Origin: Auanema rhodensis
Lineage: Eukaryota; Nematoda; Chromadorea; Rhabditida; Rhabditidae
Reading direction: 5' to 3'
DNA length: 64,000 bases
NCBI GenBank assembly: GCA_964057225.1
Contig: CAXKVF010000076.1
Span: 62,001-126,000 of the forward strand
Shown: positions 41,009 to 55,264 of the stretch, piece after piece
How positions within the stretch are numbered: the first letter of the stretch is position 1
How the letters are laid out: each line of letters starts with the position of its first letter
Position numbers and translations under genes: made by a program
Notes under the pieces: model-generated
The model's input: only the letters and a program-made list of their open reading frames with translations
Database searches by the model: none
Told to the model about the DNA's origin: nothing

Positions 41009-42416
41009 TTCACGTGAAAGATAAAGAGATGCGGTTTTCAAAATTAGATTCCCCATGTCCATATTAGTCTAAAAACAAATTTTTATTGATATTGGTGCAT
41101 GGTAACCATGACTTTGAAATTTACGTGAACTTTAATTTATGCTAATTAAATGTACACGTGATGTGCACTTGGTATGTAACTCGCTTCACGTGAAAGATAA
41201 AGAGATGCGGTTTTCAAAATTAGATTCCCCATGTCCATATTAGTCTAAAAACAAATTTTTATTGATATTGGTTCATTGTAACCATGACTTTGAAATTTAC
41301 GTGAACTTTAATTTATGCTAATTAAATGTACACGTGATGTGCACTTGGTATGTAACTCGCTTCACGTGAAAGATAAAGAGATGCGGTTTTCAAAATTAGA
41401 TTCCCCATGTCCATATTAGTCTAAAAACAAATTTTTATTGATATTAGTTCATGGTAACCATGACTTTGAAATTTACGTGAACTTTAATTTATGCTAATTA
41501 AATGTACACGTGATGTGCACTTGGTATGTAACTCGCTTCACGTGAAAGATAAAGAGATGCGGTTTTCAAAATTAGATTCCCCATGTCCATATTAGTCTAA
41601 AAACAAATTTTTATTGATATTGGTGCATGGTAACCATGACTTTGAAATTTACGTCAACTTTAATTTATGCTAATTAAATGTACACGTGATGTGCACTTGG
41701 TATGTAACTCGCTTCACGTGAAAGATGAAGAGATGCGGTTTTCAAAATTAGATTCCCCATGTCCATATTAGTCTAAAAACAAATTTTTATTGATATTGGT
41801 GCATGGTAACCATGACTTTGAAATTTACGTGAACTTTAATTTATGCTAATTAAATGTACACGTGATGTGCACTTGGTATGTAACTCGCTTCACGTGAAAG
41901 ATAAAGAGATGCGGTTTTCAAAATTAGATTCCCCATGTCCATATTAGTCTAAAAACAAATTTTTATTGATATTGGTGCATGGTAACCATGACTTTGAAAT
42001 TTACGTGAACTTTAATTTATGCTAATTAAATGTACACGTGATGTGCACTTGGTATGTAACTCGCTTCACGTGAAAGATAAAGAGATGCGGTTTTCAAAAT
42101 TAGATTCCCCATGTCCATATTAGTCTAAAAACAAATTTTTATTGATATTGGTTCATGGTAACCATGACTTTGAAATTTACGTGAACTTTAATTTATGCTA
42201 ATTAAATGTATACGTGATGTGCACTTGGTATGTAACTCGCTTCACGTGAAAGATAAAGAGATGCGGTTTTCAAAATTAGATTCCCCATGTCCATATTAGT
42301 CTAAAAACAAATTTTTATTGATATTGGTTCATGGTAACCATGACTTTGAAATTTACGTGAACTTTAATTTATGCTAATTAAATGTACACGTGATGTGCAC
42401 TTGGTATGTAACTCGC
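41009..42416 (+). repeat. Units 234-241, low-order junction between zones E and F
   Basis: These eight units show no clear higher-order period. Singular changes: CATTGTAACC in unit 235 (41185), ATTAGTTC in unit 236, ACGTCAACTT in unit 237 (41537), AGATGAAG with GGTGC in unit 238, and TGTATACGTG in unit 240 (42065). GGTGC fades out and GGTTC/GCTTC types take over by unit 241. Confidence 0.75.
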
Positions 42417-45232
42417 TTCACGTGAAAGATAAAGAGATGCGGTTTTCAAAATTAGATTCCCCATGTCCATATTAGTCTAAAAACAAATTTTTATTGATAT
42501 TGCTTCATGGTAACCATGACTTTGAAATTTACGTGAACTTTAATTTATGCTAATTAAATGTACACGTGATGTGCACTTGGTATGTAACTCGCTTCACGTG
42601 AAAGATAAAGAGATGCGGTTTTCAAAATTAGATTCCTCATGTCTATATTAGTCTAAAAACAAATTTTTATTGATATTAGTTCATGGTAACCATGACTTTG
42701 AAATTTACGTGAACTTTAATTTATGCTAATTAAATGTACACGTGATGTGCACTTGGTATGTAACTCGCTTCACGTGAAAGATAAAGAGAGGCGGTTTTCA
42801 AAATTAGATTCCCCATGTCCATATTAGTCTAAAAACAAATTTTTATTGATATTGGTTCATGGTAACCATGACTTTGAAATTTACGTGAACTTTAATTTAT
42901 GCTAATTAAATGTACACGTGATGTGCACTTGGTATGTAACTCGCTTCACGTGAAAGATAAAGAGATGCGGTTTTCAAAATTAGATTCCCCATGTCCATAT
43001 TAGTCTAAAAACAAATTTTTATTGATATTGCTTCATGGTAACCATGACTTTGAAATTTACGTGAACTTTAATTTATGCTAATTAAATGTACACGTGATGT
43101 GCACTTGGTATGTAACTCGCTTCACGTGAAAGATAAAGAGATGCAGTTTTCAAAATTAGATTCCCCATGTCCATATTAGTCTAAAAACAAATTTTTATTG
43201 ATATTGGTTCATGGTAACCATGACTTTGAAATTTACGTGAACTTTAATTTATGCTAATTAAATGTACACGTGATGTGCACTTGGTATGTAACTCGCTTCA
43301 CGTGAAAGATAAAGAGATGCGGTTTTCAAAATTAGATTCCCCATGTCCATATTAGTCTAAAAACAAATTTTTATTGATATTGCTTCATGGTAACCATGAC
43401 TTTGAAATTTACGTGAACTTTAATTTATGCTAATTAAATGTACACGTGATGTGCACTTGGTATGTAACTCGCTTCACGTGAAAGATAAAGAGATGCGGTT
43501 TTTAAAATTAGATTCCTCATGTCCATATTAGTCTAAAAACAAATTTTTATTGATATTGGTGCATGGTAACCATGACTTTGAAATTTACGTGAACTTTAAT
43601 TTATGCTAATTAAATGTACACGTAATGTGCACTTGGTATGTAACTCGCTTCACGTGAAAGATAAAGAGATGCGGTTTTCAAAATTAGATTCCCCATGTCC
43701 ATATTAGTCTAAAAACAAATTTTTATTGATATTGGTGAATGGTAACCATGACTTTGAAATTTACGTGAACTTTAATTTATGCTAATTAAATGTACACGTG
43801 ATGTGCACTTGGTATGTAACTCGCTTCACGTGAAAGATAAAGAGATGCGGTTTTCAAAATTAGATTCCCCATGTCCATATTAGTCTAAAAACAAATTTTT
43901 ATTGATATTGCTTCATGGTAACCATGACTTTGAAATTTACGTGAACTTTAATTTATGCTAATTAAATGTACACGTGATGTGCACTTGGTATGTAACTCGC
44001 TTCACGTGAAAGATAAAGAGATGCGGTTTTCAAAATTAGATTCCTCATGTCTATATTAGTCTAAAAACAAATTTTTATTGATATTAGTTCATGGTAACCA
44101 TGACTTTGAAATTTACGTGAACTTTAATTTATGCTAATTAAATGTACACGTGATGTGCACTTGGTATGTAACTCGCTTCACGTGAAAGATAAAGAGATGC
44201 GGTTTTCAAAATTAGATTCCCCATGTCCATATTAGTCTAAAAACAAATTTTTATTGATATTGGTTCATGGTAACCATGACTTTGAAATTTACGTGAACTT
44301 TAATTTATGCTAATTAAATGTACACGTGATGTGCACTTGGTATGTAACTCGCTTCACGTGAAAGATAAAGAGATGCGGTTTTCAAAATTAGATTCCCCAT
44401 GTCCATATTAGTCTAAAAACAAATTTTTATTGATATTGCTTCATGGTAACCATGACTTTGAAATTTACGTGAACTTTAATTTATGCTAATTAAATGTACA
44501 CGTGATGTGCACTTGGTATGTAACTCGCTTCACGTGAAAGATAAAGAGATGCAGTTTTCAAAATTAGATTCCCCATGTCCATATTAGTCTAAAAACAAAT
44601 TTTTATTGATATTGGTTCATGGTAACCATGACTTTGAAATTTACGTGAACTTTAATTTATGCTAATTAAATGTACACGTGATGTGCACTTGGTATGTAAC
44701 TCGCTTCACGTGAAAGATAAAGAGATGCGGTTTTCAAAATTAGATTCCCCATGTCCATATTAGTCTAAAAACAAATTTTTATTGATATTGCTTCATGGTA
44801 ACCATGACTTTGAAATTTACGTGAACTTTAATTTATGCTAATTAAATGTACACGTGATGTGCACTTGGTATGTAACTCGCTTCACGTGAAAGATAAAGAG
44901 ATGCGGTTTTTAAAATTAGATTCCTCATGTCCATATTAGTCTAAAAACAAATTTTTATTGATATTGGTGCATGGTAACCATGACTTTGAAATTTACGTGA
45001 ACTTTAATTTATGCTAATTAAATGTACACGTAATGTGCACTTGGTATGTAACTCGCTTCACGTGAAAGATAAAGAGATGCGGTTTTCAAAATTAGATTCC
45101 CCATGTCCATATTAGTCTAAAAACAAATTTTTATTGATATTGGTGAATGGTAACCATGACTTTGAAATTTACGTGAACTTTAATTTATGCTAATTAAATG
45201 TACACGTGATGTGCACTTGGTATGTAACTCGC
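42417..45232 (+). repeat. 8-unit higher-order repeat (1,408 bp), two tandem copies
   Basis: Units 242-249 (42417-43824) match 250-257 (43825-45232): GCTTC; TTCCTCATGTCTAT with ATTAGTTC; GGTTC; GCTTC; GCAGTTTT; GCTTC; GTTTTTAAAATT with TTCCTCATGT, GGTGC and ACACGTAATG; GGTGAAT. The only difference noticed is GAGAGGCGG in unit 244 (42787) against GAGATGCGG in unit 252. The match ends cleanly at both sides. Confidence 0.92.
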
Positions 45233-48200
45233 TTCACGTGAAAGATAAAGAGATGCAGTTTTCAAAATCAGATTCCCCATGTCCATATTAGTCTAAAAAC
45301 AAATTTTTATTGATATTGGTTCATGGTAACCATGACTTTGAAATTTACGTGAACTTTAATTTATGCTAATTAAATGTACACGTGATGTGCACTTGGTATG
45401 TAACTCGCTTCACGTGAAAGATAAAGAGATGCGGTTTTCAAAATTAGATTCCCCATGTCCATATTAGTCTAAAAACAAATTTTTATTGATATTAGTTCAT
45501 GGTAACCATGACTTTGAAATTTACGTGAACTTTAATTTATGCTAATTAAATGTACACGTGATGTGCACTTGGTATGTAACTCGCTTCACGTGAAAGATAA
45601 AGAGATGCGGTTTTCAAAATTAGATTCCCCATGTCCATATTAGTCTAAAAACAAATTTTTATTGATATTGGTTCATGGTAACCATGACTTTGAAATTTAC
45701 GTGAACTTTAATTTATGCTAATTAAATGTACACGTGATGTGCACTTGGTATGTAACTCGCTTCACGTGAAAGATAAAGAGATGCGGTTTTCAAAATTAGA
45801 TTCCCCATGTCCATATTAGTCTAAAAACAAATTTTTATTGATATTGCTTCATGGTAACCATGACTTTGAAATTTACGTGAACTTTAATTTATGCTAATTA
45901 AATGTACACGTGATGTGCACTTGGTATGTAACTCGCTTCACGTGAAAGATAAAGAGATGCGGTTTTCAAAATTAGATTCCTCATGTCCATATTAGTCTAA
46001 AAACAAATTTTTATTGATATTGGTGCATGGTAACCATGACTTTGAAATTTACGTGAACTTTAATTTATGCTAATTAAATGTACACGTGATGTGCACTTGG
46101 TATGTAACTCGCTTCACGTGAAAGATAAAGAGATGCGGTTTTCAAAATTAGATTCCCCATGTCCATATTAGTCTAAAAACAAATTTTTATTGATATTGGT
46201 TCATGGTAACCATGACTTTGAAATTTACGTGAACTTTAATTTATGCTAATTAAATGTACACGTGATGTGCACTTGGTATGTAACTCGCTTCACGTGAAAG
46301 AAAAAGAGATGCGGTTTTCAAAATTAGATTCCCCATGTCCATATTAGTCTAAAAACAAATTTTTATTGATATTGCTTCATGGTAACCATGACTTTGAAAT
46401 TTACGTGAACTTTAATTTATGCTAATTAAATGTACACGTGATGTGCACTTGGTATGTAACTCGCTTCACGTGAAAGATAAAGAGATGCGGTTTTCAAAAT
46501 TAGATTCCCCATGTCCATATTAGTCTAAAAACAAATTTTTATTGATATTGGTGCATGGTAACCATGACTTTGAAATTTACGTGAACTTTAATTTATGCTA
46601 ATTAAATGTACACGTGATGTGCACTTGGTATGTAACTCGCTTCACGTGAAAGATAAAGAGATGCGGTTTTCAAAATTAGATTCCCCATGTCCATATTAGT
46701 CTAAAAACAAATTTTTATTGATATTGGTGCATGGTAACCATGACTTTGAAATTTACGTGAACTTTAATTTATGCTAATTAAATGTACACGTGATGTGCAC
46801 TTGGTATGTAACTCGCTTCACGTGAAAGATAAAGAGATGCGGTTTTCAAAATTAGATTCCCCATGTCCATATTAGTCTAAAAACAAATTTTTATTGATAT
46901 TGCTTCATGGTAACCATGACTTTGAAATTTACGTGAACTTTAATTTATGCTAATTAAATGTACACGTGATGTGCACTTGGTATGTAACTCGCTTCACGTG
47001 AAAGATAAAGAGATGCGGTTTTCAAAATTAGATTCCTCATGTCTATATTAGTCTAAAAACAAATTTTTATTGATATTAGTTCATGGTAACCATGACTTTG
47101 AAATTTACGTGAACTTTAATTTATGCTAATTAAATGTACACGTGATGTGCACTTGGTATGTAACTCGCTTCACGTGAAAGATAAAGAGATGCGGTTTTCA
47201 AAATTAGATTCCCCATGTCCATATTAGTCTAAAAACAAATTTTTATTGATATTGGTTCATGGTAACCATGACTTTGAAATTTACGTGAACTTTAATTTAT
47301 GCTAATTAAATGTACACGTGATGTGCACTTGGTATGTAACTCGCTTCACGTGAAAGATAAAGAGATGCGGTTTTCAAAATTAGATTCCCCATGTCCATAT
47401 TAGTCTAAAAACAAATTTTTATTGATATTGCTTCATGGTAACCATGACTTTGAAATTTACGTGAACTTTAATTTATGCTAATTAAATGTACACGTGATGT
47501 GCACTTGGTATGTAACTCGCTTCACGTGAAAGATAAAGAGATGCAGTTTTCAAAATTAGATTCCCCATGTCCATATTAGTCTAAAAACAAATTTTTATTG
47601 ATATTGGTTCATGGTAACCATGACTTTGAAATTTACGTGAACTTTAATTTATGCTAATTAAATGTACACGTGATGTGCACTTGGTATGTAACTCGCTTCA
47701 CGTGAAAGATAAAGAGATGCGGTTTTCAAAATTAGATTCCCCATGTCCATATTAGTCTAAAAACAAATTTTTATTGATATTGCTTCATGGTAACCATGAC
47801 TTTGAAATTTACGTGAACTTTAATTTATGCTAATTAAATGTACACGTGATGTGCACTTGGTATGTAACTCGCTTCACGTGAAAGATAAAGAGATGCGGTT
47901 TTTAAAATTAGATTCCTCATGTCCATATTAGTCTAAAAACAAATTTTTATTGATATTGGTGCATGGTAACCATGACTTTGAAATTTACGTGAACTTTAAT
48001 TTATGCTAATTAAATGTACACGTGATGTGCACTTGGTATGTAACTCGCTTCACGTGAAAGATAAAGAGATGCGGTTTTCAAAATTAGATTCCCCATGTCC
48101 ATATTAGTCTAAAAACAAATTTTTATTGATATTGGTGAATGGTAACCATGACTTTGAAATTTACGTGAACTTTAATTTATGCTAATTAAATGTACACGTG

Positions 48201-48928
48201 ATGTGCACTTGGTATGTAACTCGCTTCACGTGAAAGATAAAGAGATGCAGTTTTCAAAATCAGATTCCCCATGTCCATATTAGTCTAAAAACAAATTTTT
48301 ATTGATATTGGTTCATGGTAACCATGACTTTGAAATTTACGTGAACTTTAATTTATGCTAATTAAATGTACACGTGATGTGCACTTGGTATGTAACTCGC
48401 TTCACGTGAAAGATAAAGAGATGCGGTTTTCAAAATTAGATTCCCCATGTCCATATTAGTCTAAAAACAAATTTTTATTGATATTAGTTCATGGTAACCA
48501 TGACTTTGAAATTTACGTGAACTTTAATTTATGCTAATTAAATGTACACGTGATGTGCACTTGGTATGTAACTCGCTTCACGTGAAAGATAAAGAGATGC
48601 GGTTTTCAAAATTAGATTCCCCATGTCCATATTAGTCTAAAAACAAATTTTTATTGATATTGGTTCATGGTAACCATGACTTTGAAATTTACGTGAACTT
48701 TAATTTATGCTAATTAAATGTACACGTGATGTGCACTTGGTATGTAACTCGCTTCACGTGAAAGATAAAGAGATGCGGTTTTCAAAATTAGATTCCCCAT
48801 GTCCATATTAGTCTAAAAACAAATTTTTATTGATATTGCTTCATGGTAACCATGACTTTGAAATTTACGTGAACTTTAATTTATGCTAATTAAATGTACA
48901 CGTGATGTGCACTTGGTATGTAACTCGC
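43825..48928 (+). repeat. Segmental duplication, offset 17 units (2,992 bp)
   Basis: Units 250-261 (43825-45936) match units 267-278 (46817-48928), including the 8-unit block plus GCAGTTTT with AAATCAGATT (units 258 and 275), ATTAGTTC, GGTTC and GCTTC. One difference: unit 256 has ACACGTAATG where unit 273 has ACACGTGATG. So the 8-unit sequence exists in three copies (from units 242, 250 and 267). Units 262-266 are the spacer in the first period. Confidence 0.88.
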
Positions 48929-51040
48929 TTCACGTGAAAGATAAAGAGATGCGGTTTTCAAAATTAGATTCCCCATGTCCATATTAGTCTAAAAACAAAT
49001 TTTTATTGATATTAGTTCATGGTAACCATGACTTTGAAATTTACGTGAACTTTAATTTATGCTAATTAAATGTACACGTGATGTGCACTTGGTATGTAAC
49101 TCGCTTCACGTGAAAGATAAAGAGATGCGGTTTTCAAAATTAGATTCCCCATGTCCATATTAGTCTAAAAACAAATTTTTATTGATATTGGTTCATGGTA
49201 ACCATGACTTTGAAATTTACGTGAACTTTAATTTATGCTAATTAAATGTACACGTGATGTGCACTTGGTATGTAACTCGCTTCACGTGAAAGATAAAGAG
49301 ATGCGGTTTTCAAAATTAGATTCCCCATGTCCATATTAGTCTAAAAACAAATTTTTATTGATATTGCTTCATGGTAACCATGACTTTGAAATTTACGTGA
49401 ACTTTAATTTATGCTAATTAAATGTACACGTGATGTGCACTTGGTATGTAACTCGCTTCACGTGAAAGATAAAGAGATGCGGTTTTCAAAATTAGATTCC
49501 TCATGTCCATATTAGTCTAAAAACAAATTTTTATTGATATTGGTGCATGGTAACCATGACTTTGAAATTTACGTGAACTTTAATTTATGCTAATTAAATG
49601 TACACGTGATGTGCACTTGGTATGTAACTCGCTTCACGTGAAAGATAAAGAGATGCGGTTTTCAAAATTAGATTCCCCATGTCCATATTAGTCTAAAAAC
49701 AAATTTTTATTGATATTGGTTCATGGTAACCATGACTTTGAAATTTACGTGAACTTTAATTTATGCTAATTAAATGTACACGTGATGTGCACTTGGTATG
49801 TAACTCGCTTCACGTGAAAGAAAAAGAGATGCGGTTTTCAAAATTAGATTCCCCATGTCCATATTAGTCTAAAAACAAATTTTTATTGATATTGCTTCAT
49901 GGTAACCATGACTTTGAAATTTACGTGAACTTTAATTTATGCTAATTAAATGTACACGTGATGTGCACTTGGTATGTAACTCGCTTCACGTGAAAGATAA
50001 AGAGATGCGGTTTTCAAAATTAGATTCCTCATGTCCATATTAGTCTAAAAACAAATTTTTATTGATATTGGTGCATGGTAACCATGACTTTGAAATTTAC
50101 GTGAACTTTAATTTATGCTAATTAAATGTACACGTGATGTGCACTTGGTATGTAACTCGCTTCACGTGAAAGATAAAGAGATGCGGTTTTCAAAATTAGA
50201 TTCCCCATGTCCATATTAGTCTAAAAACAAATTTTTATTGATATTGGTTCATGGTAACCATGACTTTGAAATTTACGTGAACTTTAATTTATGCTAATTA
50301 AATGTACACGTGATGTGCACTTGGTATGTAACTCGCTTCACGTGAAAGATAAAGAGATGCGGTTTTCAAAATTAGATTCCCCATGTCCATATTAGTCTAA
50401 AAACAAATTTTTATTGATATTGCTTCATGGTAACCATGACTTTGAAATTTACGTGAACTTTAATTTATGCTAATTAAATGTACACGTGATGTGCACTTGG
50501 TATGTAACTCGCTTCACGTGAAAGATAAAGAGATGCGGTTTTCAAAATTAGATTCCTCATGTCCATATTAGTCTAAAAACAAATTTTTATTGATATTGGT
50601 GCATGGTAACCATGACTTTGAAATTTACGTGAACTTTAATTTATGCTAATTAAATGTACACGTGATGTGCACTTGGTATGTAACTCGCTTCACGTGAAAG
50701 ATAAAGAGATGCGGTTTTCAAAATTAGATTCCCCATGTCCATATTAGTCTAAAAACAAATTTTTATTGATATTGGTTCATGGTAACCATGACTTTGAAAT
50801 TTACGTGAACTTTAATTTATGCTAATTAAATGTACACGTGATGTGCACTTGGTATGTAACTCGCTTCACGTGAAAGAAAAAGAGATGCGGTTTTCAAAAT
50901 TAGATTCCCCATGTCCATATTAGTCTAAAAACAAATTTTTATTGATATTGGTGCATGGTAACCATGACTTTGAAATTTACGTGAACTTTAATTTATGCTA
51001 ATTAAATGTACACGTGATGTGCACTTGGTATGTAACTCGC
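48401..51040 (+). repeat. Three-unit (528-bp) repeats, units 276-290
   Basis: Units 276-278 and 279-281 are the same triplet (ATTAGTTC, GGTTC, GCTTC). Units 282-284, 285-287 and 288-290 are three further triplets: TTCCTCATGT with GGTGC, then GGTTC, then a third unit that varies (AGAAAAAGAG with GCTTC; GCTTC; AGAAAAAGAG with GGTGC). Units 279-284 also equal units 259-264 at a 20-unit offset. This is the shortest clear higher-order period in the window besides the dimers. Confidence 0.83.
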
Positions 51041-54000
51041 TTCACGTGAAAGATGAAGAGATGCGGTTTTCAAAATTAGATTCCCCATGTCCATATTAGT
51101 CTAAAAACAAATTTTTATTGATATTGGTTCATGGTAACCATGACTTTGAAATTTACGTGAACTTTAATTTATGCTAATTAAATGTACACGTGATGTGCAC
51201 TTGGTATGTAACTCGCTTCACGTGAAAGATAAAGAGATGCGGTTTTCAAAATTAGATTCCCCATGTCCATATTAGTCTAAAAACAAATTTTTATTGATAT
51301 TGGTGCATGGTAACCATGACTTTGAAATTTACGTGAACTTTAATTTATGCTAATTAAATGTACACGTGATGTGCACTTGGTATGTAACTCGCTTCACGTG
51401 AAAGATAAAGAGATGCGGTTTTCAAAATTAGATTCCCCATGTCCATATTAGTCTAAAAACAAATTTTTATTGATATTGGTTCATGGTAACCATGACTTTG
51501 AAATTTACGTGAACTTCAATTTATGCTAATTAAATGTACACGTGATGTGCACTTGGTATGTAACTCGCTTCACGTGAAAGATAAAGAGATGCGGTTTTCA
51601 AAATTAGATTCCCCATGTCCATATTAGTCTAAAAACAAATTTTTATTGATATTAGTTCATGGTAACCATGACTTTGAAATTTACGTGAACTTTAATTTAT
51701 GCTAATTAAATGTACACGTGATGTGCACTTGGTATGTAACTCGCTTCACGTGAAAGATAAAGAGATGCGGTTTTCAAAATTAGATTCCCCATGTCCATAT
51801 TAGTCTAAAAACAAATTTTTATTGATATTGGTTCATGGTAACCATGACTTTGAAATTTACGTGAACTTTAATTTATGCTAATTAAATGTACACGTGATGT
51901 GCACTTGGTATGTAACTCGCTTCACGTGAAAGATAAAGAGATGCGGTTTTCAAAATTAGATTCCCCATGTCCATATTAGTCTAAAAACAAATTTTTATTG
52001 ATATTAGTTCATGGTAACCATGACTTTGAAATTTACGTGAACTTTAATTTATGCTAATTAAATGTACACGTGATGTGCACTTGGTATGTAACTCGCTTCA
52101 CGTGAAAGATAAAGAGATGCGGTTTTCAAAATTAGATTCCCCATGTCCATATTAGTCTAAAACCAAATTTTTATTGATATTGGTTCATGGTAACCATGAC
52201 TTTGAAATTTACGTGAACTTTAATTTATGCTAATTAAATGTACACGTGATGTGCACTTGGTATGTAACTCGCTTCACGTGAAAGATAAAGAGATGCGGTT
52301 TTCAAAATTAGATTCCCCATGTCCATATTAGTCTAAAAACAAATTTTTATTGATATTGGTTCATGGTAACCATGACTTTGAAATTTACGTGAACTTTAAT
52401 TTATGCTAATTAAATGTACACGTGATGTGCACTTGGTATGTAACTCGCTTCACGTGAAAGAAAAAGAGATGCGGTTTTCAAAATTAGATTCCCCATGTCC
52501 ATATTAGTCTAAAAACAAATTTTTATTGATATTGGTGCATGGTAACCATGACTTTGAAATTTACGTGAACTTTAATTTATGCTAATTAAATGTACACGTG
52601 ATGTGCACTTGGTATGTAACTCGCTTCACGTGAAAGAAAAAGAGATGCGGTTTTCAAAATTAGATTCCCCATGTCCATATTAGTCTAAAAACAAATTTTT
52701 ATTGATATTGCTTCATGGTAACCATGACTTTGAAATTTACGTGAACTTTAATTTATGCTAATTAAATGTACACGTGATGTGCACTTGGTATGTAACTCGC
52801 TTCACGTGAAAGATAAAGAGATGCGGTTTTCAAAATTAGATTCCTCATGTCCATATTAGTCTAAAAACAAATTTTTATTGATATTGGTGCATGGTAACCA
52901 TGACTTTGAAATTTACGTGAACTTTAATTTATGCTAATTAAATGTACACGTGATGTGCACTTGGTATGTAACTCGCTTCACGTGAAAGATAAAGAGATGC
53001 GGTTTTCAAAATTAGATTCCCCATGTCCATATTAGTCTAAAAACAAATTTTTATTGATATTGGTTCATGGTAACCATGACTTTGAAATTTACGTGAACTT
53101 TAATTTATGCTAATTAAATGTACACGTGATGTGCACTTGGTATGTAACTCGCTTCACGTGAAAGAAAAAGAGATGCGGTTTTCAAAATTAGATTCCCCAT
53201 GTCCATATTAGTCTAAAAACAAATTTTTATTGATATTGGTGCATGGTAACCATGACTTTGAAATTTACGTGAACTTTAATTTATGCTAATTAAATGTACA
53301 CGTGATGTGCACTTGGTATGTAACTCGCTTCACGTGAAAGATGAAGAGATGCGGTTTTCAAAATTAGATTCCCCATGTCCATATTAGTCTAAAAACAAAT
53401 TTTTATTGATATTGGTTCATGGTAACCATGACTTTGAAATTTACGTGAACTTTAATTTATGCTAATTAAATGTACACGTGATGTGCACTTGGTATGTAAC
53501 TCGCTTCACGTGAAAGATAAAGAGATGCGGTTTTCAAAATTAGATTCCCCATGTCCATATTAGTCTAAAAACAAATTTTTATTGATATTGGTGCATGGTA
53601 ACCATGACTTTGAAATTTACGTGAACTTTAATTTATGCTAATTAAATGTACACGTGATGTGCACTTGGTATGTAACTCGCTTCACGTGAAAGATAAAGAG
53701 ATGCGGTTTTCAAAATTAGATTCCCCATGTCCATATTAGTCTAAAAACAAATTTTTATTGATATTGGTTCATGGTAACCATGACTTTGAAATTTACGTGA
53801 ACTTCAATTTATGCTAATTAAATGTACACGTGATGTGCACTTGGTATGTAACTCGCTTCACGTGAAAGATAAAGAGATGCGGTTTTCAAAATTAGATTCC
53901 CCATGTCCATATTAGTCTAAAAACAAATTTTTATTGATATTAGTTCATGGTAACCATGACTTTGAAATTTACGTGAACTTTAATTTATGCTAATTAAATG

Positions 54001-55264
54001 TACACGTGATGTGCACTTGGTATGTAACTCGCTTCACGTGAAAGATAAAGAGATGCGGTTTTCAAAATTAGATTCCCCATGTCCATATTAGTCTAAAAAC
54101 AAATTTTTATTGATATTGGTTCATGGTAACCATGACTTTGAAATTTACGTGAACTTTAATTTATGCTAATTAAATGTACACGTGATGTGCACTTGGTATG
54201 TAACTCGCTTCACGTGAAAGATAAAGAGATGCGGTTTTCAAAATTAGATTCCCCATGTCCATATTAGTCTAAAAACAAATTTTTATTGATATTAGTTCAT
54301 GGTAACCATGACTTTGAAATTTACGTGAACTTTAATTTATGCTAATTAAATGTACACGTGATGTGCACTTGGTATGTAACTCGCTTCACGTGAAAGATAA
54401 AGAGATGCGGTTTTCAAAATTAGATTCCCCATGTCCATATTAGTCTAAAAACAAATTTTTATTGATATTGGTTCATGGTAACCATGACTTTGAAATTTAC
54501 GTGAACTTTAATTTATGCTAATTAAATGTACACGTGATGTGCACTTGGTATGTAACTCGCTTCACGTGAAAGATAAAGAGATGCGGTTTTCAAAATTAGA
54601 TTCCCCATGTCCATATTAGTCTAAAAACAAATTTTTATTGATATTAGTTCATGGTAACCATGACTTTGAAATTTACGTGAACTTTAATTTATGCTAATTA
54701 AATGTACACGTGATGTGCACTTGGTATGTAACTCGCTTCACGTGAAAGATAAAGAGATGCGGTTTTCAAAATTAGATTCCCCATGTCCATATTAGTCTAA
54801 AACCAAATTTTTATTGATATTGGTTCATGGTAACCATGACTTTGAAATTTACGTGAACTTTAATTTATGCTAATTAAATGTACACGTGATGTGCACTTGG
54901 TATGTAACTCGCTTCACGTGAAAGATAAAGAGATGCGGTTTTCAAAATTAGATTCCCCATGTCCATATTAGTCTAAAAACAAATTTTTATTGATATTGGT
55001 TCATGGTAACCATGACTTTGAAATTTACGTGAACTTTAATTTATGCTAATTAAATGTACACGTGATGTGCACTTGGTATGTAACTCGCTTCACGTGAAAG
55101 AAAAAGAGATGCGGTTTTCAAAATTAGATTCCCCATGTCCATATTAGTCTAAAAACAAATTTTTATTGATATTGGTGCATGGTAACCATGACTTTGAAAT
55201 TTACGTGAACTTTAATTTATGCTAATTAAATGTACACGTGATGTGCACTTGGTATGTAACTCGC
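50513..55264 (+). repeat. 13-unit higher-order repeat (2,288 bp) expanded to 15 units in its second copy
   Basis: Units 288-296 (50513-52096) match 301-309 (52801-54384) at a 13-unit offset: TTCCTCATGT; GGTTC; AGAAAAAGAG with GGTGC; AGATGAAG; GGTGC; ACTTCAATTT; ATTAGTTC; GGTTC; ATTAGTTC. Then units 297-299 (AAAACCAAAT; GGTTC; AGAAAAAGAG with GGTGC) match 312-314 at a 15-unit offset, because the second copy holds an extra GGTTC/ATTAGTTC pair (units 310-311, 54385-54736). This is a clear single-dimer expansion. Confidence 0.9.

Larger units (their letters stand above)
28689..42240 (+). repeat. Array zone E: units 164-240, a distinct variant family
   Basis: Units here mostly carry GGTGC at 86-90 or the 15G change AGATGAAG. 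Several changes are nearly private to this zone: TTGCCCATGT linked to ATTGTTATTG (43G with 74G), GCGATTTT (26A), AATTGAATG (140G), ACACTTGATG (150T), GTGCATTTGG (160T), GTGCCCTTGG (159C), ATACTAATT, ACGAATTTTT, ACCACGAC, ACCGTGAC and ATGGCTTTG. None of the zone C signatures (111T/116T, 130A, CTCAACACAA) occurs. Boundaries are gradual rather than a clean junction. Confidence 0.88.
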
